Source: Macrotis lagotis
Lineage: Eukaryota; Chordata; Mammalia; Peramelemorphia; Peramelidae
Length of the DNA: 64,000 bases
Assembly (NCBI RefSeq): GCF_037893015.1
Contig: NC_133666.1
Coordinates: 225,509,258 to 225,573,257, forward strand
Reading direction: 5' to 3'
Below are positions 10,521 to 22,784 of this stretch, in pieces. The notes under the pieces are model-generated. The model was given only the letters and a program-made list of their open reading frames with translations. It was not told the DNA's origin and searched no databases. The position numbers were made by a program, and so were the translations under genes. Position 1 is the stretch's first letter. The number at the start of each line of letters is the position of its first letter.

Positions 10521-10678
10521 AATTTTTATTTTTAGGTTTTTGCAAAGCAAATGGGGTTATGTGGCTTGTCCAAGGCCACACAGCTAGGTAATTATTAAGT
10601 GTCTGAGATCGGATTTGAACCCAGGTACTCCTGATTCCAGGGCCGGTGCTTTATCCACTGTGCCACCTAGCTGCCCCT
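10521..10678 (-). mobile_element. WSINE1-like SINE, complete
   Basis: Reverse orientation: 'ttttatttttaggtttttgcaaagcaaatggggtt', then 'cttgtccaaggccacacagctaggtaattattaagtgtctgag', ending in the head 'ggtgctttatccactgtgccacctagctgcccc'. Low divergence, so among the younger copies. Confidence 0.92.
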
Positions 10679-10896
10679 GAGTTTTTCTTTAGCATCTTCT
10701 AACCAGTCTTTTCAGTGCTCCTTTTTCCTTTGTAAAGGTGCCTATCCAATGGCCCAATGTTAATCTCAGTGGGCTATCAATTTGCCATTGCTAAGACATT
10801 AAACTGATAAATGAAATATTAGCTGATAATTCCTTAAAGAGTGATTGCTCCTGGAGGCACTTATAGACAGGTCTGTGATTTTATTGGTATAAGTAC

Positions 10897-11225
10897 TCCA
10901 ATGGAGAAGCTATTTTACAGCCTTTCCTTTCCTTTTTGTGAACCTTTGGTCATGTCTTCCTGCATTAATGGGGAACCTTAGTAGGTTCAAAACAAAAAAA
11001 AAAAGATTGGGGGCAAAGTTCTTTAAATATTCCTATTCCTTAATATAGTTGGATAGTTATTCATTAATATAATTAGATAGTTATTATATTAACTATTCAA
11101 TCTCATACCATAGTCAGTGATTTCTATGTTGGGAACTGAATTGCTATAAACAACACAATGATGGATTTTAGTATTGATCTTTTTTGTCCTCTCCAAAAGT
11201 AAGGAGGAAGAAATATTATAAATGG
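10897..11225. other. No recognised feature
   Basis: AT-rich. A short repeated 'aatatagttggatagttattcattaatataattagatagttatt' occurs at 11042-11086. Otherwise nothing. Confidence 0.35.
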
Positions 11226-11227
11226 GA

Positions 11228-11482
11228 GAATGCAGTTAGGGGGCACGATGGATAAAATTTAGGACCTGAAGTCAGGAAATCCAGTCACATTCACTTATTG
11301 TCTTTATGACCCTGTACAAGTCACTTAACCTCTGTTTGCTTCAGTTTACCAATTTGTTAAATGAGGATAATAACAGCATCTATCTCCCAGGTTTCTTAGG
11401 AGGATCAAATGAGATAATAACTGTAAAATGCTTAGCTGTCAGTTACTTACTCCACTGATGTTAACTTGCATTGTTGTTATGA
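11228..11482 (+). mobile_element. Ther1/MIR CORE-SINE, near full length
   Basis: Head 'gcagttagggggcacgatggataaaattta', core 'gaccctgtacaagtcacttaacctctgtttgcttcagtttacc', and 3' part 'ggataataacagcatctatctcccaggtttc...gaggatcaaatgagataataactgtaaaatgctta'. Confidence 0.8.
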
Positions 11483-11769
11483 TAATATAGATTGGAGGTA
11501 AAAGTTAAATGAGCAATAATAGTCAAGGTAAATAGGATGAACTCATCTATTAAATGAAGGTGGAGGTGGAATGGATTAGAAAACTCAATAATATGCCATG
11601 TAAAAGAAATACATTAAAAACAGAAAGATTATTTTGGTTGGGACCTTTTATTTCACTGGTGTTGGAAACTTCCACTGAAACTCCCTCTACCAATGTCTCA
11701 TAATTCTATTATGACCCACTGACTCTTTAGAGATCCATGTACCATTAAATGAGGGATTGGTATATCATT

Positions 11770-12550
11770 AAGCCTCAGGTATATAAAACAATTGGAGAAA
11801 TAATTATGATGTCATATAAAGCAATAGTAAGATCAGATAGTTAACAGAGTCAAATTAAGAAAATACTTTATGATTAAGGTCACCATTATAATTGCAAAAA
11901 TATATGTGTACCGAATGGTATGATATTGAATTGCTTAAGAGAATAATTATAGGTGGCTCCAATATACTTCTAGATGATGTACATAAATTCAACAGAAAAA
12001 TAAAAAAGAATAAATTAATATCTGAATAAAATGTTCAAACTTTGATGATTATTGAATGGAAAAATTAGGGATTATAACCATTTTAATTATTACCTATTAC
12101 TGTGATAAAAATAAACATCTATTATTAGACCATAAAGAACTAAAAATAAATATAGACAGAATAGTGAATAGTTCTTTATAGGCTATAATGCAAGGAAATT
12201 ATGAGCAATATGGGAGTATTAACAAAGGATACAAATTTAAAGAGACTAAATAATGCCATCTTTAATACTGAATGAATCAAAGAACAACTCATACAAACTA
12301 TAAATAAGTATTAGTGAAAATGTGAACAATGAGACAGCACACCAAGATTTAAGAGCTGTAGTAGAGAATAGCAAAGGGAAAATTACATATCTTTGAAAAC
12401 AGATTAGAAAGAGAACAATGAATTGCACATGCAAATAAAACAAAATCTTGAAAATCAGCAAACTATCAAAGCAAACAAAAAGTAAAATGTTGAAAATAGC
12501 AGAGAAAACAAAAAGACAAAAACAAAGAATTAGTTCTTGGAAAAGAGGAT
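11770..12550 (+). mobile_element. L1 ORF2 fragment (endonuclease to RT linker)
   Basis: A-rich strand matching L1 ORF2: 'gagacagcacaccaagatttaagagctgtagtagagaatagcaaagggaaaattacat' parallels the 'acaacataccaagatttatgggatgcagc...gggaaatttat' stretch between the endonuclease and reverse-transcriptase domains. It ends at 'gaattagttcttggaaaag' (the ORF2 'ELVLG/SWFF' region). Heavily mutated, no long frame. Confidence 0.7.
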
Positions 12551-12555
12551 TTTTT

Positions 12556-12710
12556 GGAATAAAAAACTTTATTTAGTAGCAACTATAAGCATGACACTAT
12601 GCTAAATAATACTTTATATTAATCTCACTTGATTTTTACCTTAACTTTGTTATCAGCTCCATTTACAGATTTAAGGAAACTAAGGCAGACATAGGTTAAT
12701 TAATTACTGT
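12556..12710 (-). mobile_element. MIR
   Basis: Reverse MIR: 'tatttagtagcaactataagcatgacactatgctaaataatactttatattaatctcactt...ccatttacagatttaaggaaactaaggcag'. Confidence 0.75.
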
Positions 12711-12959
12711 TGAAACAAATTGTTCTCATCTATTCATTCTATTAGAGGAAGTCTTCACACACTTGAGATAGATATCCTCCTAACTTACCCATGGGTGCAA
12801 GCAACCAAAGTCGCTTACCCTCAACCTGATTTAGTCTGTCTACTGAAATGGTTTACAAGGATGTGCTGTGCATGCTATAGCTTCTTGGAGCCAAAAGTAA
12901 GAGTTGAGTGCCATGAAAAATGAATGAATAGCCTTCATAAGGGCTCAGCAAATCCTCAC

Positions 12960-13110
12960 ATCTCTAGTGTCTTCCTTGAACACCCCATCTACCCACTATG
13001 TGCCAATCATTGTGATAAACAGTGGGCTACAAATATAGGCATAAATATAGACAGTCCCTGCTCTCAAGGAGCTTGCATTATAATGAGGGATGATAACCCG
13101 CAATAAGAAC
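12960..13110 (+). repeat. Ancient mammalian repeat ('ctatgtgccaatcat...aaggagcttgcatt' type)
   Basis: 'cccactatgtgccaatcattgtgataaacagtgggctac' followed by 'cagtccctgctctcaaggagcttgcattataatgaggg' is a pattern common across mammals. Related pieces are at 27530-27600, 34080-34200, 50006-50120 and 59218-59270. Family not assigned. Confidence 0.5.
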
Positions 13111-14830
13111 CTGAAAATGAAGATGTGATAAAGGAGGTATTCAACAGGAGTGAGAGACTGAGAGGATGGGTATGGAAAGTCTGTTGTGCAGCCTACAAGA
13201 GGAATAAGACCTGATTTGCCTGGGTGTTCTCCTTAAAAGTTCTATGAGGAATCATCGAATAAGAGGGAGAGGTTACAAGGGCAAAGGGTACTTCCAGGAA
13301 TTGAAGTCTAGGGCTGGAATATACCATACTTCTAGGATGAAGAGATTTCTGGGCCATGATAGAAAATTTCAGGAAAGAGTAATGAGGAGAGGAATTAGGT
13401 GATCCTGGTCTGTTTACTTCTATTTCTACAGTTTTCATCCTCACCCATACTCACTTCCTAGTGTTCCCTTTGCTTCACTCTTGTTTCCTTCTTTGATTTT
13501 CTTTCATATCCCATCATTCAGACCTGGGAGCATGAGCACGTGGACTATGATTCTCCTATCTCATTCAAGAAAAGTGAAAAACAGAAAGGATGACTTTCCT
13601 GAGATAATAAAGTTAAGTGTCTGAGATGGTATTTTAATCATTCCTACTCCAAGTCCAAGATCCTAGCTGCCTATGCCATGATTCTGGAAAGGATTTTTCC
13701 CATAAGGTATATTGGCAAGTTAAAGCCTGCAGATCTGATATTATACAGTAAAGGGATAACCACAAAAGAATTCTATTTAAGTTTTGATAGGCGTTGTTCT
13801 TTTCCAGATGTGGAACAATAGGAACATCCAAAACTTCTAGGTCCAGCTTCTAGTTTGGACTCAGCCCAACCTCTAATCACTGCTCTTTACAATCCAGCAG
13901 AATCACTAGCCCCATAGGTTATCTCTCCACCTCTCTTCTAGTAGTACTCAGATGAAGGAGTAGACCAAAGCCCAGTCCACCTCTCTCTCTATATAACACC
14001 CTTAGATCCCAAATTTCTAAATTCATCTGCTCCCCCTCTATTCTAGGGTTTTCTTTATTTCTCTTTTTCCTTTTTATATTTATTGATTACTGGCCATTTA
14101 GGTGAAATTTGTACCCAGCCCTCTCCACTTGTTTTTCCTTCCTATTCCCCTTCGGTTGTAATCCCATCATGTCCCATTTCAATTTGGCTATAATCTGGAT
14201 TGCTATGGTCACCCAGTTCTAATATGGCAATGACCATGAATGACCTTTTTGAACATGCCAAGTTTGTCTAATATACAGGTCACTGGGTCCCTTATCATGT
14301 ATTAGTCTTTAATTAGTCTTTAAAAGTAAGAAAACTGAGTCATTTACCACTATCATTTTGCCAACTGCTACTTGTGCCTAGTGTGGATGTTATGATCTGA
14401 GCCAGTATGATGGGGAGGATTTGCCTTCTTCTACTACTTCTCTTTTACTCAAGCATTGAGAAATGGGTTTAGGGTATTTATTTGTGTTCTATGTTGTTCT
14501 AAAATTCGAGTTCCAGAGGGGATCTTTATAGGATCTGGAAATTTAAGCCAGGGTGACCCGGTGCCAGGATTCCAAGTGGGGTAATGCAATGAGCCAGTCC
14601 AACATGAAAGCCCTAAGAAGCAAGGGTATTCAGGACTCAAACTTGGTAGTTTTGGATTTGGAATGGAGACTGTGTTCTGCAGGAACTAAGCTAAAATAAG
14701 AACCTAGCCTACTTTCTCTCCCCAGGGTCTGAGATGGTTTAGGTAAAAGAAGATGTATCTCCTATGAGTTGGGAAAGCAATTCAGTATGTCTGTGATTAT
14801 GCATTTTGAAGTAAATATTCCTTTGTAAAA
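13110..14830. other. Unassigned stretch
   Basis: About 1.7 kb without a convincing element. Open frames of up to 83 codons show no domain. 13480-13600 and 13960-14180 are pyrimidine-rich in the manner of decayed L2, but I could not place them. Confidence 0.35.
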
Positions 14831-14832
14831 AA

Positions 14833-15012
14833 TGTTAACTGGACTGGAACTGGCCTTTAACCTGTGGGTGACCTGAGTCGAAACAAGGCAGGTTAGAGAA
14901 AAGAGAGTTAGGTCAGAAACAGAGTTTAATTAATTTCAGAGGGAAGAAAATGATACCTGCAGGCAGAAGCTTCCTCTCTTAAGAAGGATAATGCTGGGAC
15001 CACTTACATACT

Positions 15013-15051
<39 letters not shown>

Positions 15052-15592
15052 ATATATGTATGTGGGGGGGTTGACCCAAAACAATCACTTTTAGATTTTG
15101 AGATAGTTCTCATGGTTGGCATTTCTTGCGACAATACAGACATTCTTGGGTCCTGTGGGGATAATCTCAATTCTTGGGGATCATGATTACTCTGAGAAGT
15201 ACTGAACCAGAGTTCTGTAATGGACAGATGAGTACAAAGAACAGGGATTGTGAGTATGTCAGATATGTGATGAAGGTTGACTCTCTGGTGGCTGGGAAAT
15301 AGGGGGAAAATCCCTCAGGGAACACCTGATGCTGGTCAAAGCAATACATTTTTCCAGAGGGCGAGGTCATCCAAAAAACAAAGGATTATTGTTATACCAA
15401 GCTCAGGCTTTATCTCCGAGAAACAGGGTGTCTCCCGAAAGATTTTGTCAAAGATCTTGTATTACATGACTGTGTGCTTTGGAATTCTCTTCTCTAGGGA
15501 ACAATTTTTCTTCTATCTTGGTGCTCTTTCTCGAATATTCTATTTATTAGTCCTCAGTGAGACCTAACTGACCCAGTCACATTTCTCTAACA
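14833..15592 (-). mobile_element. Solitary LTR-like fossil (ERV-type)
   Basis: The block is bounded by TGTTA...TAACA inverted ends (14833 and 15592). Read on the minus strand it ends with 'attaaactctgtttctgacctaactctctttt' shortly before the CA end, as expected for an LTR poly(A)-signal/R-U5 region. No retroviral coding region adjoins it on either side, so it reads as a solo LTR. A (CA)n tract sits inside. No clear target-site duplication is visible. The family (ERV1/K/L) cannot be told, and it is decayed. Confidence 0.6.
15016..15049 (+). repeat. (CA)17 microsatellite inside the LTR-like block
   Basis: Uninterrupted CA repeat of 34 bases. Confidence 0.9.
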
Positions 15593-16130
15593 CAATATGC
15601 CCAGAAGGGCAGTTGGAATATTTCTTTTTCTTACTATTATTTCTAGAATCTCCAGTTACCTTTTTCAAAGCCCACCCAATTAAAATCTTCACACCTATTG
15701 AAATAATTTTAATATAGCAACCTGTAAGTAGTTCAATACCTGAGTTACCACCTTCCTTTCCTCCCCAGCTCTTCATCTTATTCTTGGGAACTTTACTGTC
15801 CACTTAGATGCTCCCTTAAATCCCAATTCATCACCTTCCCTAACTGTCATCACTCCATTTTAGCCACGGATAGAAATGGTCATACATTAGATATCTTCAG
15901 TATGCTTAAATAATCTATTTTCCTAATTAGAAACACATATTCTCCTGACCATAACCTCTTCTTATTCCCCTTTTTTCTATACTTTCTTTATTCTAAATTT
16001 GCTTTTCACCCTGAAAAAGATCTTGAAAAAAAGACCTTCAATCTCTCCACCCTTAGGTGCTGGGCCTTTACTTTTCTCCCAATAATAATCCAATATTTAG
16101 CTATTTAAACTCTAAATGTTCAAAGGCAAT
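15593..16130 (+). mobile_element. L2 LINE remnant, endonuclease-side
   Basis: Pyrimidine-rich L2-type sense strand. 'ctcttcatcttattcttgggaactttactgtccacttagatgctcccttaaatcccaa' parallels the L2 endonuclease 'LGDFN-(I/V)H-D' region, and 'ccaataataatccaatatttagctatttaaactctaaatg' follows. It continues after interruptions at 17200-18188 and 19314-21250 in the same orientation. Confidence 0.55.
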
Positions 16131-16324
16131 CACCCTTTCCATTAGATCTGGTATTTAAAAAAAATTCCTTTAGACATGTGTATCCACATATTTCTGAAGA
16201 TTATACCTAACTCAAATACAATGGTAGATAGGTTTATAATATTCAAATTGTTTTTCTCCTTGAAGTTTTGAGATCCAAACTCATTCAGTATTATTCCCAC
16301 AATATACTGGCCTTTGTGTTGTGA

Positions 16325-16500
16325 CAATCTTAGGAAGTAGATTTGGAGTCAGAACACTTGGATTTGAATCCTAGATCTGCTCCTTATACCCATGAGAACT
16401 TCAGCTACTCTCTTATTTTCTCTGGAATCCAATTTTCTTTATTTGTAAAATGACAGGGTTAAATTAGATGACTTGTAAATTCTCTTTCATGTTAAAAATC
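16325..16500 (+). mobile_element. MIR
   Basis: 'ttggagtcagaacacttggatttgaatcctagatctgctcc...ttctttatttgtaaaatgacagggttaaattagatgac'. Confidence 0.75.
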
Positions 16501-16604
16501 AAACAAAAAACTGGTAGATTTGGGCTTTAGAGTTCTAACTGTTTAATTCTTTCTGCATCATAGAAACTCAGAGTGGGATAAGACCTTATCATTGAGTGGG
16601 TTTA

Positions 16605-16848
16605 TACATAGCTAAATGCAGCAGTGGACAGAGAACTGGGTCTGGAGTTAGGGAGACTTGAATTCACATTCAGCTGGGTGACCCTGGGCAAGTCACTCAA
16701 CCTCTGTCTGGTTTAGGTTCCTTATCTGTATAATGGGGGTAATAATAGATTGTTATGAGAATTAAATGAGATAATATTTGTCAAACACTTAACAGCCTAT
16801 CTGGCATATAGGAGGTACTCTACAAATACTTATTATTATTATTGTCAT
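16605..16848 (+). mobile_element. Ther1/MIR CORE-SINE, near full length
   Basis: 'agctaaatgcagcagtggacagagaactgggtctggagttaggg', 'gtgaccctgggcaagtcactcaacctctgtctgg', 'gagaattaaatgagataatatttgtcaaacacttaacagcctatctggcatataggaggtactc', then a (TTA)n tail. Confidence 0.85.
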
Positions 16849-16889
16849 TCTCTTGAAGACTTTTTAAGGAACTCTATTCACTTTTGGAT

Positions 16890-17115
16890 AGCTGTAATTT
16901 TTTCCCATGTTTGTCATGTTGTGAAAGAAAACACATTTAAAAAATCCAACAACAATAAGAAAAATTAAAAAAAATGCTTGGATCTACATGCAGACTCCAT
17001 TAATTCTTTCTCTGGGGATGGATAGCATTTTTCATCCTAAGTCCTTTGGAATTGTCTTGTATCATTATATTGCTGAGAATACATAGCTCTAATTGTTAAG
17101 AAACTTTTCCTTGCA
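16890..17115 (-). mobile_element. L1 3' UTR fragment (type A)
   Basis: 'gtttgtcatgttgtgaaagaaaacacattt', 'atgcagactccattaattctttctctggggatggatagcatttttcatcctaagtcctttggaattgtcttgtatcattatattgctgagaatac' in reverse orientation. Confidence 0.85.
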
Positions 17116-17199
17116 TTGAGTTTCAATCTGCCTTTCTGCAAATTCTAGTTTTTCTCATGACAGGCTTTCAAACAATTAAAGAGAGCTATCATATCCTTC

Positions 17200-17411
17200 T
17201 AAGTTCACTCAATTAAAGTTTTCCACCCAAACAGAATTATGGGGCAGTATAATGACAGCCTCCAGATTATATTTTTTCTCTTTTCTCAAGGAGTTCAGTA
17301 CCTGACTGACCATCTCCTCCCTAAACCCTCCCCTTATACTAGGGGTCTCTAATATCCACTTAGGTATCTCAAATATCTGAATTCCTAATTTCCTCAGTCT
17401 CCTTAACTTCC
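17200..17411 (+). mobile_element. L2 LINE remnant
   Basis: The same pyrimidine-rich L2 endonuclease region as at 15593-16130 ('ctaatatccacttaggtatctcaaatatctgaattcctaatttcctcagtctcc'), split from its continuation at 17577 by a SINE. Confidence 0.6.
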
Positions 17412-17425
17412 AAAACCTGTTCTTT

Positions 17426-17576
17426 TTTTTAGGTTTTTTGCAAGGCAAATGGGGTTAAGTGGCTTGCCCAAGGCCACACAGCTAGGTAATTATTAAGTGT
17501 CTAAGACCGGATTTGAACCCAAGTACTCCTGACTTCAGGGCTGGTGCTTTATCCACTGCGCCACCTAGCCACCCCG
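17426..17576 (-). mobile_element. WSINE1-like SINE inserted in L2
   Basis: Reverse copy from 'ttttaggttttttgcaaggcaaatggggtt' to 'ggtgctttatccactgcgccacctagccacccc'. It is flanked by the direct repeat 'aaaacctgttcttt' (17412-17425 and 17577-17590), so the insertion edges are clear. Confidence 0.93.
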
Positions 17577-18188
17577 AAAACCTGTTCTTTCACTTAACCT
17601 CAACTAGGCATAGGAATTGTGAAACCCAATGGTTTGCACAAATGTTCTACTCCCCTAATTACAAATTTTGACATTCAACTATCTGAACATAACATCCTAT
17701 AATTCTACTTCTTTTCTATGTTTCACCCCTCCTACATTTAGTGTTTGCCCTCATGGAGATCTCTGATCCCTCCATCCCTTGGTATTTTCTTGTCATTCAT
17801 TATCCATGCTTTCCCTTCACTTTCCTCCCTCTCCAACCTTAACCTAACCTAATATTTAGCTATTTCAACTCTACACTGTCTTTTGTTCTTGAATCCAAAA
17901 CTCTTGTGTCCCTTTGCCATTCTTTTCTTGCCAAACTCAATACTGGAAATTACTCCCACCAACTAAACTCTTACTCATAAGCTGATTAACAGTGTGAGGG
18001 AGTTACATAACCATACTGAATGGATACTTTACAAATTCAAAATTTTCAATCTTAACTGGGCCCTCACTTCAACAAGGCAATATTCTTATTCTTCTCTTCT
18101 TGCTTATTTATTTCACTCACCACAGAAATTTTTGCAAATTTTCTTTTCTCTTCTCAAATTTCCTCCTCCCACTCCCTGTCCAGTTGTG
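17577..18188 (+). mobile_element. L2 LINE remnant, endonuclease/linker
   Basis: 'aatatttagctatttcaactctacactgtcttttgttcttgaatcc' and 'atcttaactgggccctcacttcaacaaggcaatattcttattc' match the L2 reading '...N-L-A-L-T-S-A-R-Q' region. The RACK1 retrocopy interrupts it at 18189, after '(a)ccttg', and L2 resumes at 19314 with 'aatttgttgataaaatcgagactattctac'. Confidence 0.65.
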
Positions 18189-18201
18189 GACCTTGTTTTT
18201 T
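18189..18201. repeat. Target-site duplication of RACK1 retrocopy, left
   Basis: 'gaccttgtttttt', identical to 19301-19313. The T run merges with the retrocopy's poly(A) tail (read as T on this strand). Confidence 0.9.
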
Positions 18202-19300
<1,099 letters not shown>

Positions 19301-19313
19301 GACCTTGTTTTTT
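19301..19313. repeat. Target-site duplication of RACK1 retrocopy, right
   Basis: 'gaccttgtttttt', an exact match to 18189-18201. On the minus strand the edge reads AATT|AAAAAAC, a canonical L1 endonuclease site. Confidence 0.92.
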
Positions 19314-19378
19314 AATTTGTTGATAAAATCGAGACTATTCTACATGAGGTTCATTTCTCCCATTCTCTTCATCTTAAG
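19314..19378 (+). mobile_element. L2 LINE remnant, between RACK1 retrocopy and SINE
   Basis: 'aatttgttgataaaatcgagactattctacatgagg' continues the L2 sequence cut at 18188. Confidence 0.7.
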
Positions 19379-19678
19379 GGTAAGTTAGATGGTACAATGG
19401 ATAGAGTGGATAGAATCTCCTGAAGTCAGAAGGTCCTGAGTTCAAATTTGACCTCAGATCCTTATTAGATGTGTGACCTTGGGCAATTACTTAACCCTGA
19501 CCTAGGGTTATCTCCAGTCATCTTGATTCATATAGTTGGTTACAGAGGAGAAAGTGAGGCTGTTGACTAGTGACTTAACATAGCATGTCCTGACTCAAAT
19601 CCAATTCATGTGTGTATCATGGTATTATCTCTTGGCCTTCTTTGAGATTGGAGGACAAAAAAAATAAAACAAACATCA
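19379..19678 (+). mobile_element. Composite long SINE (RTESINE-like)
   Basis: A tRNA-derived head ('ggtaagttagatggtacaatggatagagtgg...ttcaaatttgacctcagatccttattagatgtgtgaccttgggcaattacttaaccctgac') is joined to a second body ('tctccagtcatcttgattcatatagttgg...ggagaaagtgaggctgttgactagtgacttaacatagc...caattcatgtg...ggccttctttgagattggaggacaaa'). The same second body occurs at 27085-27367 (minus) and 61008-61214 (plus). The family name is tentative. Confidence 0.8.
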
Positions 19679-21255
19679 TTCTTTTCATTTTAAAACCTCT
19701 TGCACCACTCTTTCTCCTTTTACCTCAATATCTGACAAAGAGGCAGTTTTTCTCATTCTGAGACCAATCTCTCTCTCTGTGTATTTGATCAAATCCCCTC
19801 CTGTCTTCTCTAGCAGGTTGTAACCATAATCAGTCCCCTTTTCTTAGATCTTCAACTTCTCCCTATCAGTTGGTTCTTTCCCTACTGTTTTCAAACATGC
19901 TTGTCTCTCCTTGGCTTAAAAAGCCTTCAATAGACCACTATCTCTCTGTACTATTATCCCTTACCTCTCCTTTCTCAGTCAAACTCCCTGAAAAAGTTGT
20001 ATTTATTTGCTTTCTTCACTTTTCTCCCATTTATTCAATCCTTTGCAATCTGGCTTTTGACTTCTTAACTGAAACTGCTTTCTCAAAATTATCAATGATC
20101 TCTTGCCAAATCTGATCTCTTTTTTTTCCAGATAAAACCTTCCTGATCTCTTTATTGAATTTTATACTGTTGATTACATTGTTCTTCTGAATATTATTTT
20201 CTGTCTGGGTTTATGTGAAAATGCTTTCTCCTGATTTGCCTCCCACCTGTCCAAGTGCTTTTTAATTGTCCTTTGCTGGCTTGTCATCCAAACCATAACC
20301 ACTATTTCAGGTAGTTCCCTAATTTTTTTTCCTGGGTCTTTTTCTTTCCTCTTCCTCTATTCCCTTTTGATAACCTCATCTGCTCCCATGGGTTTAACAG
20401 ACATTTTTATGCAGATTATTCCTAGATTGACATATCAATCCCCCGATTTATTCCTAAACAATAATAGTTTATTGGACACTTCAAACTGGATTTTCCAAAG
20501 ACATCTGAATCTAAACATATGCAAAGCTTGAATTATTTACCTTTTCTCATAAGCTCTCCTCTTCTAAAATTCATTTTTCCCTATCAAAGTTATTCTTTCT
20601 TCTGGTCTTTCAAAGTTAATAACTTTGATATTATCCTTAACTTCTTATTCTCCCTCACTCTGACCATCCATTCATTTCCTGGATCTTGTCTTTTTTTTTT
20701 TATTCACAATATCTTTCACATCCAACCCCTTTTGAAAGAGGTATCCCATAAATTCAGGTCCTCATCACCTTTGTCCTAGATTATTGCAGTAGTGTCCTAA
20801 TTGGTTTAGGTGTCCTTCTTTACTCTAATCCATTGTACTTATTGCTGGCAAACAATTATCCTTAAACACAGATCTGACCAAGTGTTTACTTAACTCCAGT
20901 GGCTTCTTATTGTCTCTACGGTAAAATAAAAAACTGCTTTGCTAAGTTTTTAAATCTCTAAACAATCTGGCTCTAACCTATTTAATCTCATTGGACATTC
21001 CTCTCGTCTCCACACTCTGTAATCCAGTCAAATTGACATTGTCTATGTTCTTCACATATGGTTCTCCATCTCCTGTTTCTGTGCATTTGTATTAGCTATC
21101 ACATGTGTCTGGAATGTACTCTTTCCAACTTCAACTTCTGCCTTATAGCATATCTCTTTTCCCATAAGGTGAGGTTCCATCATCATAGAAATTCATGTTT
21201 CTATCTGATAGATTATCTCACTAAATCAGGATCACTCTAAGAACTCTCCCTTACA
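19679..21255 (+). mobile_element. L2 LINE remnant, reverse transcriptase to 3' end
   Basis: Recognisable L2 RT landmarks in order: 'gtaaccataatcagtccccttttcttagatcttcaacttctccctatcagttggttctttccctactgttttcaaacatgcttgtc', 'gtcaaactccctgaaaaagttgt', 'ttcaatcctttgcaatctggctttt' (LQSGF), 'gaaactgctttctcaaaattatcaatgatctcttgccaaatctg', 'gataacctcatctgctcccatgggtttaa', 'cctcatcacctttgtcctagattattgcagtagtgtcctaattgg', 'ctccagtggcttcttattgtctc' and 'ttgtattagctatcacatgtgtctggaatg'. Many frameshifts; no usable frame. Confidence 0.8.
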
Positions 21256-22780
21256 TTAAGTAACTTGGTAATGTCAGTCAAAACCTCCTGAAATAATCTG
21301 TTCTGGTGCCACCTGCTATCTAGCAGTACAGTTTTCATAAAAAGCTAGTTGTGATTTAGCATGCATGAGCTATTGTTAAGGAATTGAAAAATCACCTTTC
21401 ATACCAAATATCATTGCTAATCATAAAGCTCTATCCCCCATTAGTTTTCTGGGAATAAAATTTCCAACCACATCCTTTATCTGAGTGTAAAATGCTATAT
21501 GAGCTGAAAGTGACATTTATGTGTTTGTAGATTCCTTTTAGACTTTTTATTTTTAATATAATTAAATGCTGTTCTAATAATGCTAACAAAAGTTGGAGAA
21601 AGATTTCTCATTGACAGTTTAAGAGTGACTCTTAAGTTTCATAGTACCATTAAAGAAGACAATGGAGTGGCTGCTGCCAAATTTGATCTGTATTTTTACT
21701 CTATTTCCTTGATAGTATATTACTTCACTTCTCTCATCTGGACTTAAACCTTTCCTGTACTATTGGTTAAATTGATTTTGGTGATGAAATTGGCTTTATT
21801 TTGTTACCCTAATTTAGGAGATTTTGTAATGGCAGAGCTGGATACAACAAGCCCACTATGGGACAACTAATGTTGGCATCTATGATGCTGTGTATGTGTA
21901 TACTTATATATATATATATTTTCCAGGGTACTTTCCTTCAATAATTCAGCTGCCCATCCATAGTGTATTTCCAGTCTATCTTAGTCTCTAATTAAAGTAG
22001 TTTCTTAATCTTGGCTCTAATGGATCCTAACTTCGTGGGGAATTAAGTGTAGATTCTCATGGTTCCTTCTTTCTCTCCCTCATTTTCCCTCTCTAATTTC
22101 ACTTTCTGGTAATGTTAGATTATTTCTTTTCTATTTTTTTCCTATTACTATAAAAGTAATCAGGAGATGGTAGTACCTGCAGTGTCCTCTCTCTTAGTAA
22201 GTCTTTTTACAAATCCATTAGACTATGTCTGCAGTGTCCCAGGAACACTTTTCCTGGACCCAATGAAAGAGTGTGTCCCACAGAGTCCATTGTTTTTGTT
22301 CTTTTGAAAAGATATACTCAGTGACTCCAGGTGGGGGGTGGTCTTCACAAAGTAAAAAGTTATGAAATTATAAAGTATAAAAAGTATGAAAAACAAGCAA
22401 AGAATAACTGAAATGGCTCTTCTCTACTTCCTGGGAGGAGTCTCTCTATCAGATACCTGAAGCATGTGCCTGCAACTTAGGTTGCTACTTGGTGGAAAAG
22501 TTCCTTATTGACTCTTGCCAGTTCTTTTCTATCTGATATTTAACTATGCCATAGCTACATAACTGGTTCACACTGGTGAAAGAAGAGACCTTATCAAATT
22601 CCTTTTTGAAATCAAATATAGTTTTGAAATTCAAATCAGGGAGAGAAAGGAGTATTGCCTTGTAAGGGATACTGATATAAAAAGTTAACAAAGAGTCTAT
22701 AGCAATATATTGGAAAGAAAAAAAAAAACAACTCATTGTCATCTGGTTAGGTATGGATCAGAAATATAAGGAAGGTTCAG
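21256..22780. other. Unassigned stretch
   Basis: No confident element over about 1.5 kb. A short TA run lies at 21906-21920. 22180-22500 has a distinctive less AT-rich block ('gtctgcagtgtcccaggaacacttttcctggacccaatg') that may be old LTR or unique sequence. Open frames up to 85 codons have no domain. Confidence 0.35.
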
Positions 22781-22784
22781 CCTA

